The notes under the pieces were generated by a model. That model was not told where the DNA came from, searched no databases, and was given only the letters and a program-made list of their open reading frames with translations. DNA of 64,000 bases from Angiostrongylus vasorum (taxonomy: Eukaryota > Nematoda > Chromadorea > Rhabditida > Metastrongylidae). The stretch covers positions 96,428-160,427 of the forward strand of contig JADANN010000016.1 in the NCBI GenBank assembly GCA_018806985.1, read 5' to 3'. Position 1 is the first letter of the stretch, and every line of letters starts with the position of its first letter. Shown piece after piece: positions 1 to 11,519 of this stretch. The translations under genes and the position numbers were made by a program.

Positions 1-1184
1 AATGATATAAAACACCCAATTAATTAATTAATAATTAAACACGGTCTATGGGGCTTTATGTAATTTAATTAAAAACTTCGTTTAAATTCTTCCAGTTAAC
101 GCGGCTTGGTTCTTCAGGTGTTTGATGTTCTCGAACAACAGGGTCGTGCAGCCGGGCTATCCGATCCAATAATTCAAATCATTTTGGGTCAGCTCACTGT
201 CAACATCATATAAGAACCACTGGAATGCAACACTGTAGGTGTGAACCCAATGGAGAATATGGCGAGTAAGTTACCAAATTCTAAAATCCATTCGAAAAAG
301 TGCTTATAAAACCAACGAAAACAAGCCTTCTGCTTTGAGTGCTTTCGCGAATCGTGCCATTATAAAAGTAAATATGAGAGCAGCACAAAAGTGATCAAAG
401 GTAATAAGGTGGTTTTCACATTATTAACTTTCGCAGCTACCCGAAGTCTTTTAAGACTAAACCATGCACTCAATTTAAGAATTACCGTTCCGTCTCTATT
501 GTGAATTATCCTTATTCGCTACGACTATCACCACTGTATCACTATTATTGCTGTTATCATCATCGGCTTTTCTCTCAGTGGACGCGTAATATCTCCTTTT
601 AAAGACAGGGCATAAGGGCAATTGAAGAGAGAATCAACTCGAACAACCTAAGCAAAAGATTGCTGATAACACTCAAAATTGTGAATTGTAGCACTTGACA
701 ACAATAACAATAACAAACTCTTTTTGCAAAAATGCCACTTTTGAGATTAGAAAATGCTCGTCTACAGAGAGATAACCAAATAAATCTAGTACTTCGCTTT
801 TTCTGGTAGGAATTATGGGGGATAAAATCTCGCACGAAAATAATAAAGTAGGAACTGTAGATAAGGGACGCAAAGTCTTCCTGAAGAAGACGATGGGCTT
901 CAGGACTGCGGAACTAGCAAAAATCCCATGTTCAGTCTTTTTTCTAAAAATATGGTACTGCTCAGCTTTTCACACTGCTTTGACGAGATGTAAGAATAAT
1001 TCATGGTTTCTTTATAGAAAAGATTTCCTAGGACTTGTAGTCATTTAAATTTGCAAACTTTGAAGCTTTCATTATCTCATGTTATTTGAACTATGATGGT
1101 GTAAAATTGACTTTGTTAGAATATAAAACTAAAAAGAAGTTGCGTTCGCCTGACAGAAAAAAAACTTTCTACCTTATTCTAATG

Positions 1185-1425
1185 AAGGGAGCGTGTGGCG
1201 TAGTGGTCGGAGGTGCCCTTCTGAACACACGTGGAATCGATCCCCCATGGCCCACCAAGCCTTCCATTCCTCCGGGGTCGGCAAATTGATACCACAGCAC
1301 TGGCTCGATACATCGCTAGGTCACAGCGAGTCATTGTAAAGGCCAGATATGCATTCAATCGTCTCTAACGTTGTTCAATAAAGTCGAATGCATCGCGCAT
1401 CACTCAGGAATTGATCAACGCACAG
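1185..1425 (+). mobile_element. SINE family A copy (tRNA-like head)
   Basis: The head carries GTGTGGCGTAGTGGTC (box A-like) and GGAATCGATCCC (box B-like), spaced as in a tRNA promoter. A tail follows with the family words GCCTTCCAT, GGTCGGCAAATTG, GAGTCATTGTAAAGGCCAGA and ATTGATCAACGC. The equivalent copy lies at 20425-20690 in the other duplicate, so the insertion predates the duplication. Confidence 0.75.
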
Positions 1426-1504
1426 GACTTTATCTTTCTTCTTATTTCTTTTTGAATGAAGAGGGAATGTGGAAGGGCATTTGCTAGAGGTGCAATACAC
1501 ATGA

Positions 1505-1725
1505 GATAGATCCCGTGCGATGGCTCACCAAGCCTTCCATCCATCCAAGGTCAGCAAATTGGTATCAGACCTGTCTGGGAAGAAAGCTGTACTGACTCGA
1601 CCCATCGATAGGCCACCGCCAGTCATGGTAAAGGCCAGATACGCATTCAATCGTCTCTAGCGATGTTCAATGAAGTCGAATGCAATGCGCATCCCACAGG
1701 GACTGATCAAAGTCGGAGGGCCTTA
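1505..1725 (+). mobile_element. SINE family A copy, 5' truncated
   Basis: This copy begins at the box B-like GATCCC and continues with the same tail words as other family A copies (CACCAAGCCTTCCATCC, AGTCATGGTAAAGGCCAGAT, GGGACTGATCAA). It lies about 80 bp after a fuller copy, forming a head-to-tail pair that is also present at 20425-20990. Confidence 0.7.
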
Positions 1726-2864
1726 TCCTTCTTGGTTTATTCTGGTGAAAAACACTGATTTCATTCTCACGAATGATTTTTTTATTTCAAAGTTACGTTA
1801 AGTTACAGCAACTGATGAGGTTTAAAACACTTCAAAAGCGATTATCCCTGAAATGATTCGACTAAAAAACGCAGTGTTTTTGCCCCATTTATTTTTTATA
1901 GAATTGATGAAGATGAAAAATGCAGATGAATAACAAAAAATACAAGTGTGTCTTCAGTCAATACAAAAGTGTGAATAAAGGGAGTTTGTTCCAGTCATGG
2001 TCATGATAAGCCGGCCTGTGTCATCGTCGGCAATACCGTAACAGCAATATGCAACATGCAATGTATGATAAACATGCCCGATAATCTAAAGGCTATTCCC
2101 GCCTCAGCCATGACAATTTCAGGAACTCTCACGACCACAAACATCATCATGGCGAATTGGTCGAGAGAGATGTGGCAAGGAGTGGTGGACAGGGTGGTTC
2201 GAGCCTTGCAATCAGGCCCCTTTGGAACGAACTTCTTCTCGGCAGTTGCCACAGTCCAATGAAGCGAGAAGTCGTTTACGAGCTCTTTATGATGGGCAAT
2301 GCTTGGTGTGGTATTTTATACCGTCGCCTTATGAAAGCAATAAACTTATTAACCACAAAATTGCTCAACAATTAAAGAAACGTAAAAAATTGTAATGAAC
2401 TGTACCAGGTTAAGAATAATACAGCGCACCTCTAATTAGCCGGTTGAGAATTCCCATGTACAAAATGAGCGGAGCGAGATCCAGGATGCTGAAAAAAGAA
2501 GTTAAAATGAGTGAGCAAAGATCGAAAGAATAAAGGATTTATAATAGATTGAAGGAATAAAGGATTTATAATAAAAAATATGTTGAAATTTGCTGCTTGA
2601 GGAGGACGTAGCTTTGTGCGAATACGCATAGAGGAACGGGAAAATCATGAAACGATGGGAGTGACGAAAATGAGGCCTCGTCTTACTTGCACTTCACGTC
2701 CTACAAAGCAAGCACCGCTGTAAACCGGCTCTTAAACACGGCTGGTCAAGAAATGTTTGCTTGGGGTGTTGAACAACTATGCAACATCTGTTAATAACTC
2801 AAAAGACCTACTCTGTTAACCACGTGCCAAATAATGGATATATTTATCAATATGTTCTTACGCA

Positions 2865-4020
2865 ATGATCGCACGGATCTCACTCATATGGAAAGTCTCG
2901 GACAGGTCATTCGCGAGGAAACGTGGCCCGTCACTAAACGGCGGCTAGACTAGGGGATTAATAGCGGACCATAAACAACCTTTGCTTCCCTGAGACGCAG
3001 ATGGATCCAGGGAATGGATTCCCTGTTTCTGCAGGGCGGATTTGGCACGTCCTTTTTGTATTTACGAGGCATATTCATTCATGAATACGACCGGCTCATT
3101 CAACATCTTCACGTTAGCGCAATGAAAACTGGGAGTAGGGACGTCCGTTTCCACAAATACTCGAGCTGATACGCCAGCGTTGGATCGCACGAGCTGCAGG
3201 CAACCGCCAACTCACGTCCGAATTTGCAAAACAATGCAGACAAGCGATAAAAGAAGATCTTAAAGAGAGAGGAGCAGCAGTTATGGTCGAAGCTGGAGAG
3301 GCTGGGAAAAGGGATCGCAAAGCTCCGCGAAGCTTCGATAACTACAAAACCAGGATGATTGCACTCCGACGCTCATACGGAACAGTTACAGCGTCCAGAA
3401 AGGCAGTGGAGAAAATTACTCACGACTGCTACTAGGATTTCTTTAATATCCATGTCCTCTCGCTCTCATACCAAATAATGGAGGACGGATATGTCGTACC
3501 ACCGGTTCTTGCTTTCGAAATCCGACATACTGCTTCATTGGTGAAGAATCAAACAACACAAAATTTGTATAGGATAGGACCCGAACACCTGAAAAACATT
3601 CCGCCAGACCTCACAAACGTACTGGCTCGGCTCTTCACATGTTACCTCTTCGAATGCAAGTTTCTTTTTTCTCTTTCTGCTCAGTGGAAAGCCAACACGA
3701 CCGTGCTATGGTTCAAAAAGGCGACCTCCACGATATCGGCATCCATTGCCCAATTTGCTTGCTGTCTATCGTTCACAAACTTTTCACTCGCGTCATCCTA
3801 AAAGAATTGACGCTTCACTCGAAGGACAGCCATGAGTGCAATAGGGTTTCGAAAAAATTTAGCACGATGGACCATATCCACACGATAACAAGACTCATTG
3901 AAGTATCGCGAGAATATAAGAGACCGCTCTGTGGCACTCTGACCGATTAAAATAAAGCTTTTGACCCAGTTGAGACAAAATCACTCATGAAAGCTCTGGA
4001 TAGCCAAGGAGTTTCTATTT
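2865..4020 (+). mobile_element. Internally deleted RTE-type LINE (family 1), 5' part
   Basis: The 5' leader (2865-3085) matches the leader of the element at 53945 (CCTTTGCTTCCCTGAGA-type word at about 2982; ATGGATTCCCTGTTTCTGC at 3012). It then jumps to the linker just before reverse transcriptase (from about 3085), so the endonuclease domain is missing. Fragments of the RT region follow: a degenerate finger region with TASLVKNQT around 3530-3600, a KKGDLHDIG-like stretch near 3715 and a DHIHTITRLIEVSREYKRPLC stretch near 3865-3935 (all in shifted frames). A SINE A copy interrupts the element at 4020. It is dead. Confidence 0.8.
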
Positions 4021-4029
4021 AGTATAAAA

Positions 4030-4310
4030 AATGAAAAAAAATAAAGGATAAAACACTCGGCGTTGATCAATCTCTGAGGGATGCGCTATGCGTTCGACTT
4101 CTTGAAACATCGTTTTGAGGTGACTGAATGCGTAACTGGCATTTACAATGACTCGAGGTGGCCTAACGCTGTATCGAGCCAGTGCTGCTATCCTTCCAGA
4201 TAAGTCTGGTACCAATTTGTTGGCTCCAGAGGGAAGGGAGGCTTGATGGGGGTCCAGTCACGTGTGTGCTGCATGGCCTTCCGACAACAGCGCCACACGC
4301 GATCTGTTTA
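4030..4310 (-). mobile_element. SINE family A copy inside an RTE remnant
   Basis: Read on the minus strand, the tRNA-like head is near 4305 and the tail ends near 4040 at an A-rich stretch. It splits the RTE remnant at the sequence coding the SQGV motif. The same insertion is at 22260-22535 in the other duplicate, with the same flanks. Confidence 0.75.
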
Positions 4311-4369
4311 TTACCTGAACATTTTTCGTAAGCTACATTAAAATTTTACAACGAAGAGATCATCTCCTG

Positions 4370-4815
4370 CTATTGGCTAAAAAAAAGTTAAAATGACTGA
4401 CCAAAGATTGAAAGAACAAAGGATTTATAATAAAAAAATATAATGAAATTTACTGCTTCAGGAGAACGTAGATTATGCAAATACGCTTAGGAAAATATGA
4501 AACGATGGGAGTGACGAAAATAAAGCCTCGTTTAACTTGCACTTCACGTCCTACAAAGCAAGCACAGCTGTAAACCGGCTCTTAAACACGGCTGGTCAAG
4601 AAATGTTTGCTTGAGCTGTTCAACAACAATCCAACATCTGTTAATAACTCAAAAGACCGACTCTATCAACCTCGTGCTAAATAATGGATATATTTGTCAA
4701 TATGTTCTTGCGCACTGATCCCACGGATCTCACTCATGTGGAAGGTCTCGGACAGGTCAGTGGCGACGTAACGTGGCCCGTCACTAAATGGCGGCTAGGG
4801 GATTAATCGCGAACC
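4370..4815 (+). repeat. Internal duplication of 2500-2960 within the left copy
   Basis: The stretch from AAAAAAGTTAAAATGACTGA to the RTE leader (GGGGATTAATCGCG near 4800) repeats 2500-2960 with scattered differences. The right copy has this sequence once (21750-22220). It explains why the left copy carries two RTE leader pieces. Confidence 0.75.
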
Positions 4816-5560
4816 ATAAGCACGTCATACGAACACTCTGCAGTGGGACAACATGGAAGTGAAAATCGATTTTCCACAATTACACCATTTTCGCTTTGCT
4901 GATGAGATCGTTTTTATAACACCAAACATAAGCCAAGCTAAACGACTGCTAGCCTACTTTGATAACGCTTGTGGAGAGACTGGTCTTCGGCTACATCGCA
5001 CAAGAACGATGTCGATGAGGAATGAATTGGTTACGTATGCCCCATTCACGCTCAATGGAATGAGCATCTCCGACTGCTCCACTTACGTCTATCTAGATTA
5101 GGAAAACAAAGTGGTGAATGACTTAGCTCCAGAGTTGACCAGGACGACACGAGCGACTTGAGGAGCTTTCAAGAGCATCGAGAATGCATTGAAGAAAATG
5201 CTCCAACGTTAACGATCAAAAATGAAAGGCGCCGTTCTATGCGCTTAACTGTCGAAAATAAAATGGGCTGGACAAGTAATGACTATGTACTACAACCGAT
5301 GAACAGGAGCTGTGAGTAACCTCATTTGTCGGGATGTCAAATGTACTGGCAGAAGACCACCGACCCGATAGTCAGAGATTTTCACGACAACCTTAGAAGA
5401 AAGATATGATGCTCAGCGAGTCTCGAGCAGAAACAGAACCCATTGGGCTACTGTGAAACGCAAAAAGGGAAACGTGGAAGCCTTACGGGCGCCCACTCGA
5501 GTCACTCGACGATCAGTGAGGCGGCAGATGATACAGGTGATATCCTGCTAAGCGGCCAAG
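4815..5560 (+). mobile_element. RTE-type LINE remnant, RT palm to 3' end
   Basis: The codons from 4853 read a reverse-transcriptase palm: HHFRFADEIVFITP (the usual FADD is FADE here), then LLAYFDNACGETGL. A broken C-terminal part follows, with YDAQRV and NRTHWATV words near 5410-5460, as in RTE C-termini. Stop codons occur at 5099 and onwards. It belongs to the same lineage as the element at 53945-56930 and matches 22600-23345 in the other duplicate. Confidence 0.8.
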
Positions 5561-5764
5561 AGAACTATGCAATACATCGTTAACTCTTGATTCACTCGTC
5601 ATCTTTGTGCAGTTCAAACAATGTCCTTCTGAATTATCCCCACAAAAATTGAGAGCATAGTATGGTGGGCAGAGAAAAGACCACGCGATATAGCTTTCCG
5701 TAGCATTCACTATTTCGAAGTAGAAGTTCATGTGAAAATATCATGGATCTCCACGATTTTACCA

Positions 5765-6165
5765 TCATACCGACTGCTTGGATACTTACTTGGATAGCTG
5801 GACGGCCCGTCTTCACTGGTTGTACGGTCCCCAGCATAATTTCCATTTCTTCCGACTTTGTTGGCTTAACCGTTGCGGTTACCTGACGTCCAGGGGTTAG
5901 CCTAGCCAAAATCTGTCCTAGGTCTTCACCACGCTAGGCAGTTACCGCCCTTGTCGATCAGAGGGGGATTTGCCACCACGCGACTAGTTTGATACTAAAA
6001 CGGTGGTGCACCCTGGGATTGGTTTGCTCTCAGCAGGGCTTCATAATGGAAACGCCGGACTCGTTCTCAGCTTGGGAAACCCTACTGAGAGATTGAGCCT
6101 CACTGCCGTATATTGCAGCGCAATACCCAGAAATGCTTCACATTCACAATGAGGCGGTAAACCCT
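5765..6165 (+). repeat. Interspersed repeat D (about 400 bp)
   Basis: This copy shows the family words GGATAGCTGGACGGCCCGTCTTC, CACCACGCTAGGCAGTTAC, GAGGGGGATTTGCCACCA, GGTGGTGCACCCTGGGATTGG and GAGGCGGTAAACC. Other copies are at 11225, 23585, 30095 (minus), 34435 (minus), 40435 and 43385. No protein or tRNA-like promoter was recognised in it. Confidence 0.7.
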
Positions 6166-6721
6166 TAGGGGGAATACCGACTACACAGAAAGAATTTCAC
6201 AGCTCACAAGCAGAGTTACAATGAGCTGAAGACTGAATGACTGTTGGGTTATTCCGTCTGTTCTATCACTAAGATTAGGGCAACCAAATCTATCTGTGAG
6301 GTTATTTATTGACGTAACAGAGATGATTAGAACATACATAACCTTGCCCACGAAATACAGTTTTTCTCGTTCTATCTTAAACTCTAATATACTAGAGTTC
6401 ATCAAAGGTATTTTCCTCATCTTCTTCGTCAAAATTCGTATTTTGGAGACAGAATAGATCAAACAAACGCGATTTCTTCCAACAGAACGCGATGATATTT
6501 TACAACGCAGTTCGTTCTTGTAACTGGCGCTGTTGGAACGAAAATCTTAAAGGTTGAAATTTGCCTTCAATTTTTTGAGAGATTTAGCTCTAGACATGCT
6601 CAAGTCTGATAAAAATGCCTTCAAAAAATTATATGTGACGGTGGAGCAAAGTTTCTTTTTAAAAGACGATAGCGGTTCTACTACTCCTGAAATTATCATC
6701 TCCTGTCGAAAAACCCACCGA

Positions 6722-6806
6722 ATTGTGCTGGTTTAACCATTGTGGTTCCCTGCAGTCACGGGGTCAGCCTAGCAATGATCTGTCCCTGGTCTTCACCACC
6801 CTAAAA
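6722..6806 (+). repeat. Repeat D fragment
   Basis: Carries ACCATTGTGGTTCCCTG, GGGTCAGCCTAGC and GTCTTCACCACCCT, the middle words of repeat D. It sits exactly where the two segmental-duplication copies differ in length, so it marks a deletion or replacement junction. Confidence 0.6.
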
Positions 6807-7250
6807 AATGAGTTACTATAAACCAATGGTAACTTGTCGACTCAAACAATGAGAGAAGAATTCCGCTAGAAACCAAAACAAGACGTTACAGTCAGCTGCG
6901 GACTACCAGATCCGCTCTACTGCTGTAACTAGTGCGGTTTGTTTCCTGTTCTTCATGGCGCACATGATTCCTTAATTTTGAGAATATGCTTCTGATCGCA
7001 ACTAGAAATAGGAGAGAGGAACGGAATTGCAGCAGAAGGTAGAACACTCTGTGACTACTGTTTTTCGCGAATACATAGTCTTTTCTTTTTTCTGAATCAT
7101 CGTGTTGTTCATAATCCGGAAAATTTGCATTTCTGACGCTAACATATATTGAGAACAATTCAGGGAACACACAGAAGAAATACTTGTTGTGGGCCCTTGT
7201 TTTATTTCTACTGACTAATGAAGTGCTTACTGACTACTTATAATGGCGCA

Positions 7251-7857
7251 TCACGTAGCTGTTCTTTGACCGAAGTTCTGAAGAGCGTACTCACTAATTT
7301 TGGTCCTAGCAAATACAGTAAAGTAAAATATGATAACGATCCCGATGGAGATAAAGATGGAGCCCGTACCAATCAAGGCAACAACAGTATGAAGAACTTC
7401 ACAGGGTAATTTTGGCGCCATGACACTGAAGGTAAGCAAGTGACCAGAAAGGCTAATCATTCCAGTGATAGCGGAACACAGCACTACAGATCGCAGATGT
7501 GAAGTCGCCGACAGAAGATGTCCGTACATCAACCCCTCTTTAGACTGCTTGTCATTGTCCTAGTATTTGAATTATAGTCACGTAATCTCAACATTGAGAA
7601 GCCGTCGTATTTGTTCCAAATTAAAAAACGTTCTGACGAAGATATATACAAGCTGTCTATCTGCAAACACTTCTCTTCCTTCCTAAATAACTGATGGTAA
7701 TAAAGTAGAAAAGAACTCACAAGTAACCAAAGGTTAGCGCAGTTGAAGTTGCGTAGAAGTTGCCTAGAATTTGAAACAACACAAAAGCAGCAGAGTATGA
7801 CGATGCACCTTTGTATCCAACAGCGATATCGATCGAGGAGATATTGCTAGACTGGTG
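7251..7857 (-). CDS. Partial gene for a multi-pass membrane protein
   Basis: Two coding-like exons are visible on the minus strand. The first (about 7857-7721) starts after an acceptor (TTTCAAAG) and reads HQSSNISSIDIAVGYKGASS, followed by a hydrophobic stretch with the words SAAFVLFQILGN and ATSTALTFGYL, and ends at a good GTGAGT donor. The second (7532-7251) reads VVLCSAITGMISLSGHLLTF, then MAPKLPCEVLHTVVALIGTG and a membrane segment SIFISIGIVIIFYFTVF, and stops after NFGQRTAT. The phases of the two exons do not join with canonical sites, so either an exon is missing or the gene is damaged. The 3' end falls in the segmental duplication. In the other copy only about 35 bp of this exon survives near 27885-27920. 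I do not recognise the family. Confidence 0.4.
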
Positions 7858-8344
7858 CTTTGAAAAACAGCCTTTTATAAGGGAAAGATTTTATACAATA
7901 TTGATGAGATTTTCGCGATTGATGCGAAATATCTTCTAGTCTAGAACCATGGAAGAAGAGCTATGTCTATGGGGCTAGTTCTAGAATTTTCCTCTTATTA
8001 CTACAAGCATCTTACGTCATTAACAGGGATGAAGAGAGGAGATATGGAGAACAGTTAACGGGAGCTTCCATACCCCTCAATCTTTAGCTACACAAAAGAC
8101 AAACCGGGTAAAAAGAAGACTGTCTGGAAAAGGAATGCGAACAAGGCCGATGAGAGTAGGAAAGGAAAAAGAAATTGTGTGCACAGTATTTGATCTCGCC
8201 TGCATTGTTATTAGTAAGTAAATATTGCTCATATAAGCATTGAGTAATCAAAGTCCGAGGCCATTAACTGCAGTACCTCAGAAGTGACGTTTCTAAAAAT
8301 GTTATTTGTAGCGTACAAAGCTCTTGAATACTTCGATTTAATCT

Positions 8345-8720
8345 GCCAATTCGGATAGTGCAGTGGCAGCAGGCCCTTAGTCAAGAACACGGTGCTTGTT
8401 CAGCACTACCTCAGGCTAACCAAACCCCTCAACCGGTCAATCTGGGGTGGGCAAATTTCTATCAGACTTGTCTGGAAAGAATTAACTCTCTGTAGTCCAA
8501 ATGGGAACGTACTAGCCCGGCTGTCACAGGACTACAGGGAGAATCGACTCGACCTGCATTCAATAACATTCAAGACGAAAGGAACATCTCCAAAAGCAGC
8601 CGAATCTACATGCAAAAGTTGGAAGACCTTCGTGATGATGTAGGCAGGGGAAGGATCGAATGCAATAAGTGATGGGACCCGGAAAGTGAATGCGAAGACG
8701 GGTCAAGCAGAAAAATTAAA
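8345..8720 (+). mobile_element. SINE family C copy
   Basis: A tRNA-like head (GGATAGTGCAGTGGCAGCA, box A-like) is followed by the family C tail: GACTTGTCTGGAAAGAATTAAC, TCACAGGACTACAGG, AGCCGAATCTACATGCAAAAG, TTGGAAGACCTTCGTG and GTGATGGGACCC. The best-preserved copy is at 28865-29225. Confidence 0.6.
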
Positions 8721-8809
8721 AAATTTATCAGCTGTTGGTTCCTCTGCGCAACGCTCTTCTCCAAACCATGTGGTAACATCTTAGCTCTTCTATATCAAAG
8801 TTGAGAGGA

Positions 8810-8990
8810 GGAATGACTCTACCAGCAATCTACGACGGCGTTCATAACGCAGACGAATTCCTCAAGCAGTAGTCGAATCCACACGCGAAATTTCCAAAGA
8901 CCTTCGTGGACGATGAATGCGAGGGAAAACGAACAGAACTCAAAAAGTTCTCGAATCCACACAGCAGATGTATTAATAGGTCACGTAAAT
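8810..8990 (+). mobile_element. SINE family C fragment
   Basis: Shows the 3' half of family C: CAAGCAGTAGTCGAATCCACA, CCAAAGACCTTCGTGGACGATG and ATCCACACAGCAGATG. No head is present. Confidence 0.5.
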
Positions 8991-9590
8991 AAATAAATTA
9001 GATAAATCCTCTACTTGTTAAAAACACACCAAGTATCGTGTTCCTCTTCAATGATACTTGTGGAGTAAGATGATATGTGATACAAAAACAAAAATAAGAA
9101 ACGTAGAGTAGTGGAGAGCTCCTAAATTCCTCTTCGACGATATCGAATTGGTTCAGCACTTGTTTTTAGGAAATCTTAAAAGTAATATATGAAACGCTCT
9201 TTAACACATTTGCGACAATGCGCATTGATTTGGATGCGTAGCTTATCGAAAATAAGTTAGTTTTTCCACGTTGAACACATGACGGACATTCATTAGTTGG
9301 AATAAAAATCGCTAGAATCTTTAAATGGTTTCAAATAACATATATGTCTTCCTATTCAGAGCTCTTATTGGGCCTTCCTATCAAGCTTATACTCTCGCCT
9401 GAAAAATGACTAAACAAACGAGCGGGTCATCTACTTCATTGAATGCATGATTGATGCCTGCCATTGCCGTCCTTTCGTAAAAAAATTTTCAAAGCCGTGA
9501 ACTCTTCCTTTCATTCTTTAGCGTGTGGTGCGTTCAACTAACTCAACTAACTCCATCTGCAGGTATAAAATTCCCCTTCCGATGCACGTA
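8990..9590. other. AT-rich stretch without recognised features
   Basis: I see no convincing exon, repeat or RNA signal here. Stop codons are frequent in all frames. Confidence 0.5.
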
Positions 9591-9690
9591 GACTAGTGAC
9601 TGCTAAGTTGGAAGCCAGAAAATTCCCTTAACAAGGCTAATTCCCAGCTAACAACAAGTTCTTCGATTAACAATAAATCAGGATAAGTAC

Positions 9691-10274
9691 CTTTCACAAT
9701 GGACGCTAGCATCTCTAACGCAAATTGATGAGATAGTGATGACTGACAATACGTACGAATATGACAAGTATTGCAAATCGTTTCTTGCTCTGCACCTACA
9801 ATTCCACCGTAGTGTTCCGTAACTTTAATAACAACGCTCTTCATCAGGTGTTAAGTCATATCAAACAAAGTAAGATGAATATGGGATTCTTCTTTCACTG
9901 CTCAGTTTTTAATCTCGTCAACTGGCGTTGTTACCAGTCATATGAGTTACTGTTACACGCCTCAACGACAAATTATCAGTGTTACACCACTTTCTCACTG
10001 ACATGGGCAGCTGGTCCGCTACGGGAAATCGTTTCGTAACTTCTTGTCTGAGACGTTCACATAAGATTAGGAAGGGCCAATTGAAAGGAAGAAGGACTAA
10101 ATGAACTTCTAGCAATCCAAGTAGTAACTTATCTTGAGAAAGAAAGGATGTTCGACCAGTGGACGACCTTGCACACGACAACCTTACCCAAAAACGAATG
10201 TAGAAGATATCCTCGCAATTGTCAACCGATTTTTCATGTAAAATATATTCTAGAAGCTCTTCGTGCAAGTTACC
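9691..10274 (-). CDS. Unrecognised gene, three coding-like exons (partial)
   Basis: On the minus strand three exon-like blocks appear. Block 1 (from 10274 after GCACGATAG to about 10205) reads GNLHEELLEYILHEKSVDNC and continues EDIFYI. Block 2 (10132-9999, after CTCAAG, ending at TCA|GTGAGA) includes KLLLGLLEVHLVLLPFNWPF and RLRQEVTKRFPVADQLPMS. Block 3 (9838-9691, after GATGAAG, ending AAAG|GTACTT) includes VTEHYGGIVGAEQETICNTC and ALEMLASIVK. Blocks 2 and 3 join in phase; blocks 1 and 2 do so only through a weak donor. Upstream exons are not seen, and an RTE remnant begins about 110 bp upstream, so the gene may be truncated. I could not name a family. Confidence 0.4.
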
Positions 10275-10384
10275 CTATCGTGCACAACAAGGATTTTGGA
10301 ACAGGGTACATATTTCAGCGATTTGAATTCCCATAGGACCGCATAAACAATATACAAAACTAACAGTTACGGTCAGAGAAATAT

Positions 10385-11095
10385 GGGAAGAAAAAGGATG
10401 AAGCGCTCTACAAACAATCGAGCTGATACGCCAGCGTGAAATCGCACGAGCTGCGGGCAACCGCCAACTCACCTGCAAACTTGCAAAACAATGCAGACAG
10501 GCGATAAAAGAAGATCTGAAGGAGAGAAGAGCAGCAGTTATGGTCGAAGCTACAGAGGCTGGAAAAAGCATTCGCAAAGCCCAGTGAAGCTTCGCCAATT
10601 ACAAGACCAAGATGATTGCACTCCGACGCTCAGACGGAACGGTTATAGCGTCAAGAAAGGTAATGGAGACTTCGATAGCCACGTCCACCTTCTAACATAT
10701 GAAATAAAGGGGGGACGGATATGTTGTACTACTGGCTCTCTCTTTTTTCGTGAGCTGTACAAAAGCTTTACAACCAAGGTATCATCATTCTACAACGACA
10801 TTAACACCGACGCCAAAAGAGGGGTTAGGCAAGGCGATACCATCTCGCCAAAATTATTTACCGCCACCCTCGAGAACGTCATGCGAACATTGGAATGGGA
10901 TAATATGGGAGCGAAAGTCGATGGTCGGCAATTACACCATCTTCGCTTTGCTGATGACATCGTTCTTACAACACCAAACATTAGTCAAGTGGAACATATG
11001 CTTACTGACTTTGATAGAGCCTGTGGAATGATTGGTCTTCCACTAAATGCCACAAAAAACGATGTTCATGAGGGACGGATTGGTTTCAGGTGTTT
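10385..11095 (+). mobile_element. Internally deleted RTE-type LINE (family 1)
   Basis: An open frame of 224 codons (10491-11165) holds the linker before reverse transcriptase (PVKLRQLQDQDDCTPTLRRN), a deletion, then an intact-looking RT palm: GVRQGDTISPKLFTATLENV, HHLRFADDIVLTTPNISQ with the catalytic FADD, and the thumb start DRACGMIGLPLNAT. The endonuclease and the first catalytic aspartate region are absent. The LINE match ends near 11095. It is a dead copy with unusually well-preserved palm codons. Confidence 0.8.
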
Positions 11096-11224
11096 GCGGT
11101 GGGGAACGAACGCGTTATTCTCCTTTCCGGGGAGTAACTCGCCGGGGGGATCAAGGCAGCAATAATAACCTTGTGTTTGCTCACGAAGAACAGCCGTGGG
11201 TTCTGGTATTGTTTATTCTTAGCT

Positions 11225-11372
11225 GGGCTCGCTGACGGAGATGGCAGACTCCTTCTCGGCTTGTGAGATCCTGCTGGGGAAATGAATGCAACCGGTGTCC
11301 ACCCCAGCCCAACACCCAGGAACACTTGCCAAACACGGTGAGGCGGTAAACCGTTAGGCGGTACTGCCATAT
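11225..11372 (+). repeat. Repeat D, 3' part
   Basis: Matches the end of repeat D: CGGCTTGTGAGATCCTGCTGG, CACCCAGGAACAC and GAGGCGGTAAACCGTTAGG. Confidence 0.6.
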
Positions 11373-11379
11373 CATATAT

Positions 11380-11460
11380 TATATTGTTACTATTACTATG
11401 ACTATCATCATTATTATTATTACTATTATAATTATTTACTATACTGTAATTTTTTTGTGT
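11380..11460. repeat. AT-rich low-complexity tract (ATT/ACT trinucleotides)
   Basis: Runs of TTACTATTACTA and ATTATTATTACT type trinucleotides, directly after the repeat D fragment. Confidence 0.7.
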
Positions 11461-11519
11461 CAGAGAATCTATGAATAAAGAGTAGGAAACTGAAGCTTAT
11501 CCTAGTGCAGCACATTTAA

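Larger units (their letters stand above)
118..2262 (+). pseudogene. Pseudogene of secreted nematode-specific protein (exons 3 and 4)
   Basis: Exon 3 (118-265) follows an acceptor ending TTCAG and ends at A|GTAAGT. Exon 4 (1995-2262) follows TTCCAG. Both align base for base with the right-copy gene at 19346-19493 and 21215-21486. Two lesions kill it. The codon pair ATG TAC of the right copy reads ATA TAA here, giving a stop at 211-213. In exon 4 four bases (GGTA) are missing near 2005, which shifts the frame and leads to an early stop. The last 68 codons (2056-2262) encode exactly the same residues as the right copy, so the loss is recent. Exons 1 and 2 would lie left of the window. No function is known to me. 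Confidence 0.88.
1..7285 (+). repeat. Segmental duplication, left copy
   Basis: This block matches 19225-26785 in the same orientation. Bases 1-6710 follow 19225-24415, and 6806-7285 follow 26307-26785. Between these, the right copy has about 1.9 kb and the left copy only a 90-bp piece of repeat D. Collinearity is seen in exons, introns, SINE insertions and the RTE remnant. The left copy also has an internal repeat (4370-4815) and a longer RTE segment (about 2990-4010) that the right copy lacks. It begins at the window edge, so the first two exons of its gene probably lie further left. Identity looks high by eye but was not computed. Confidence 0.9.

Noticed and set aside
6892..7170. 92-codon minus-strand frame downstream of the membrane exon
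   Set aside because: The matching region of the right copy (26400-26660) does not keep the frame, so it is probably 3' untranslated sequence.
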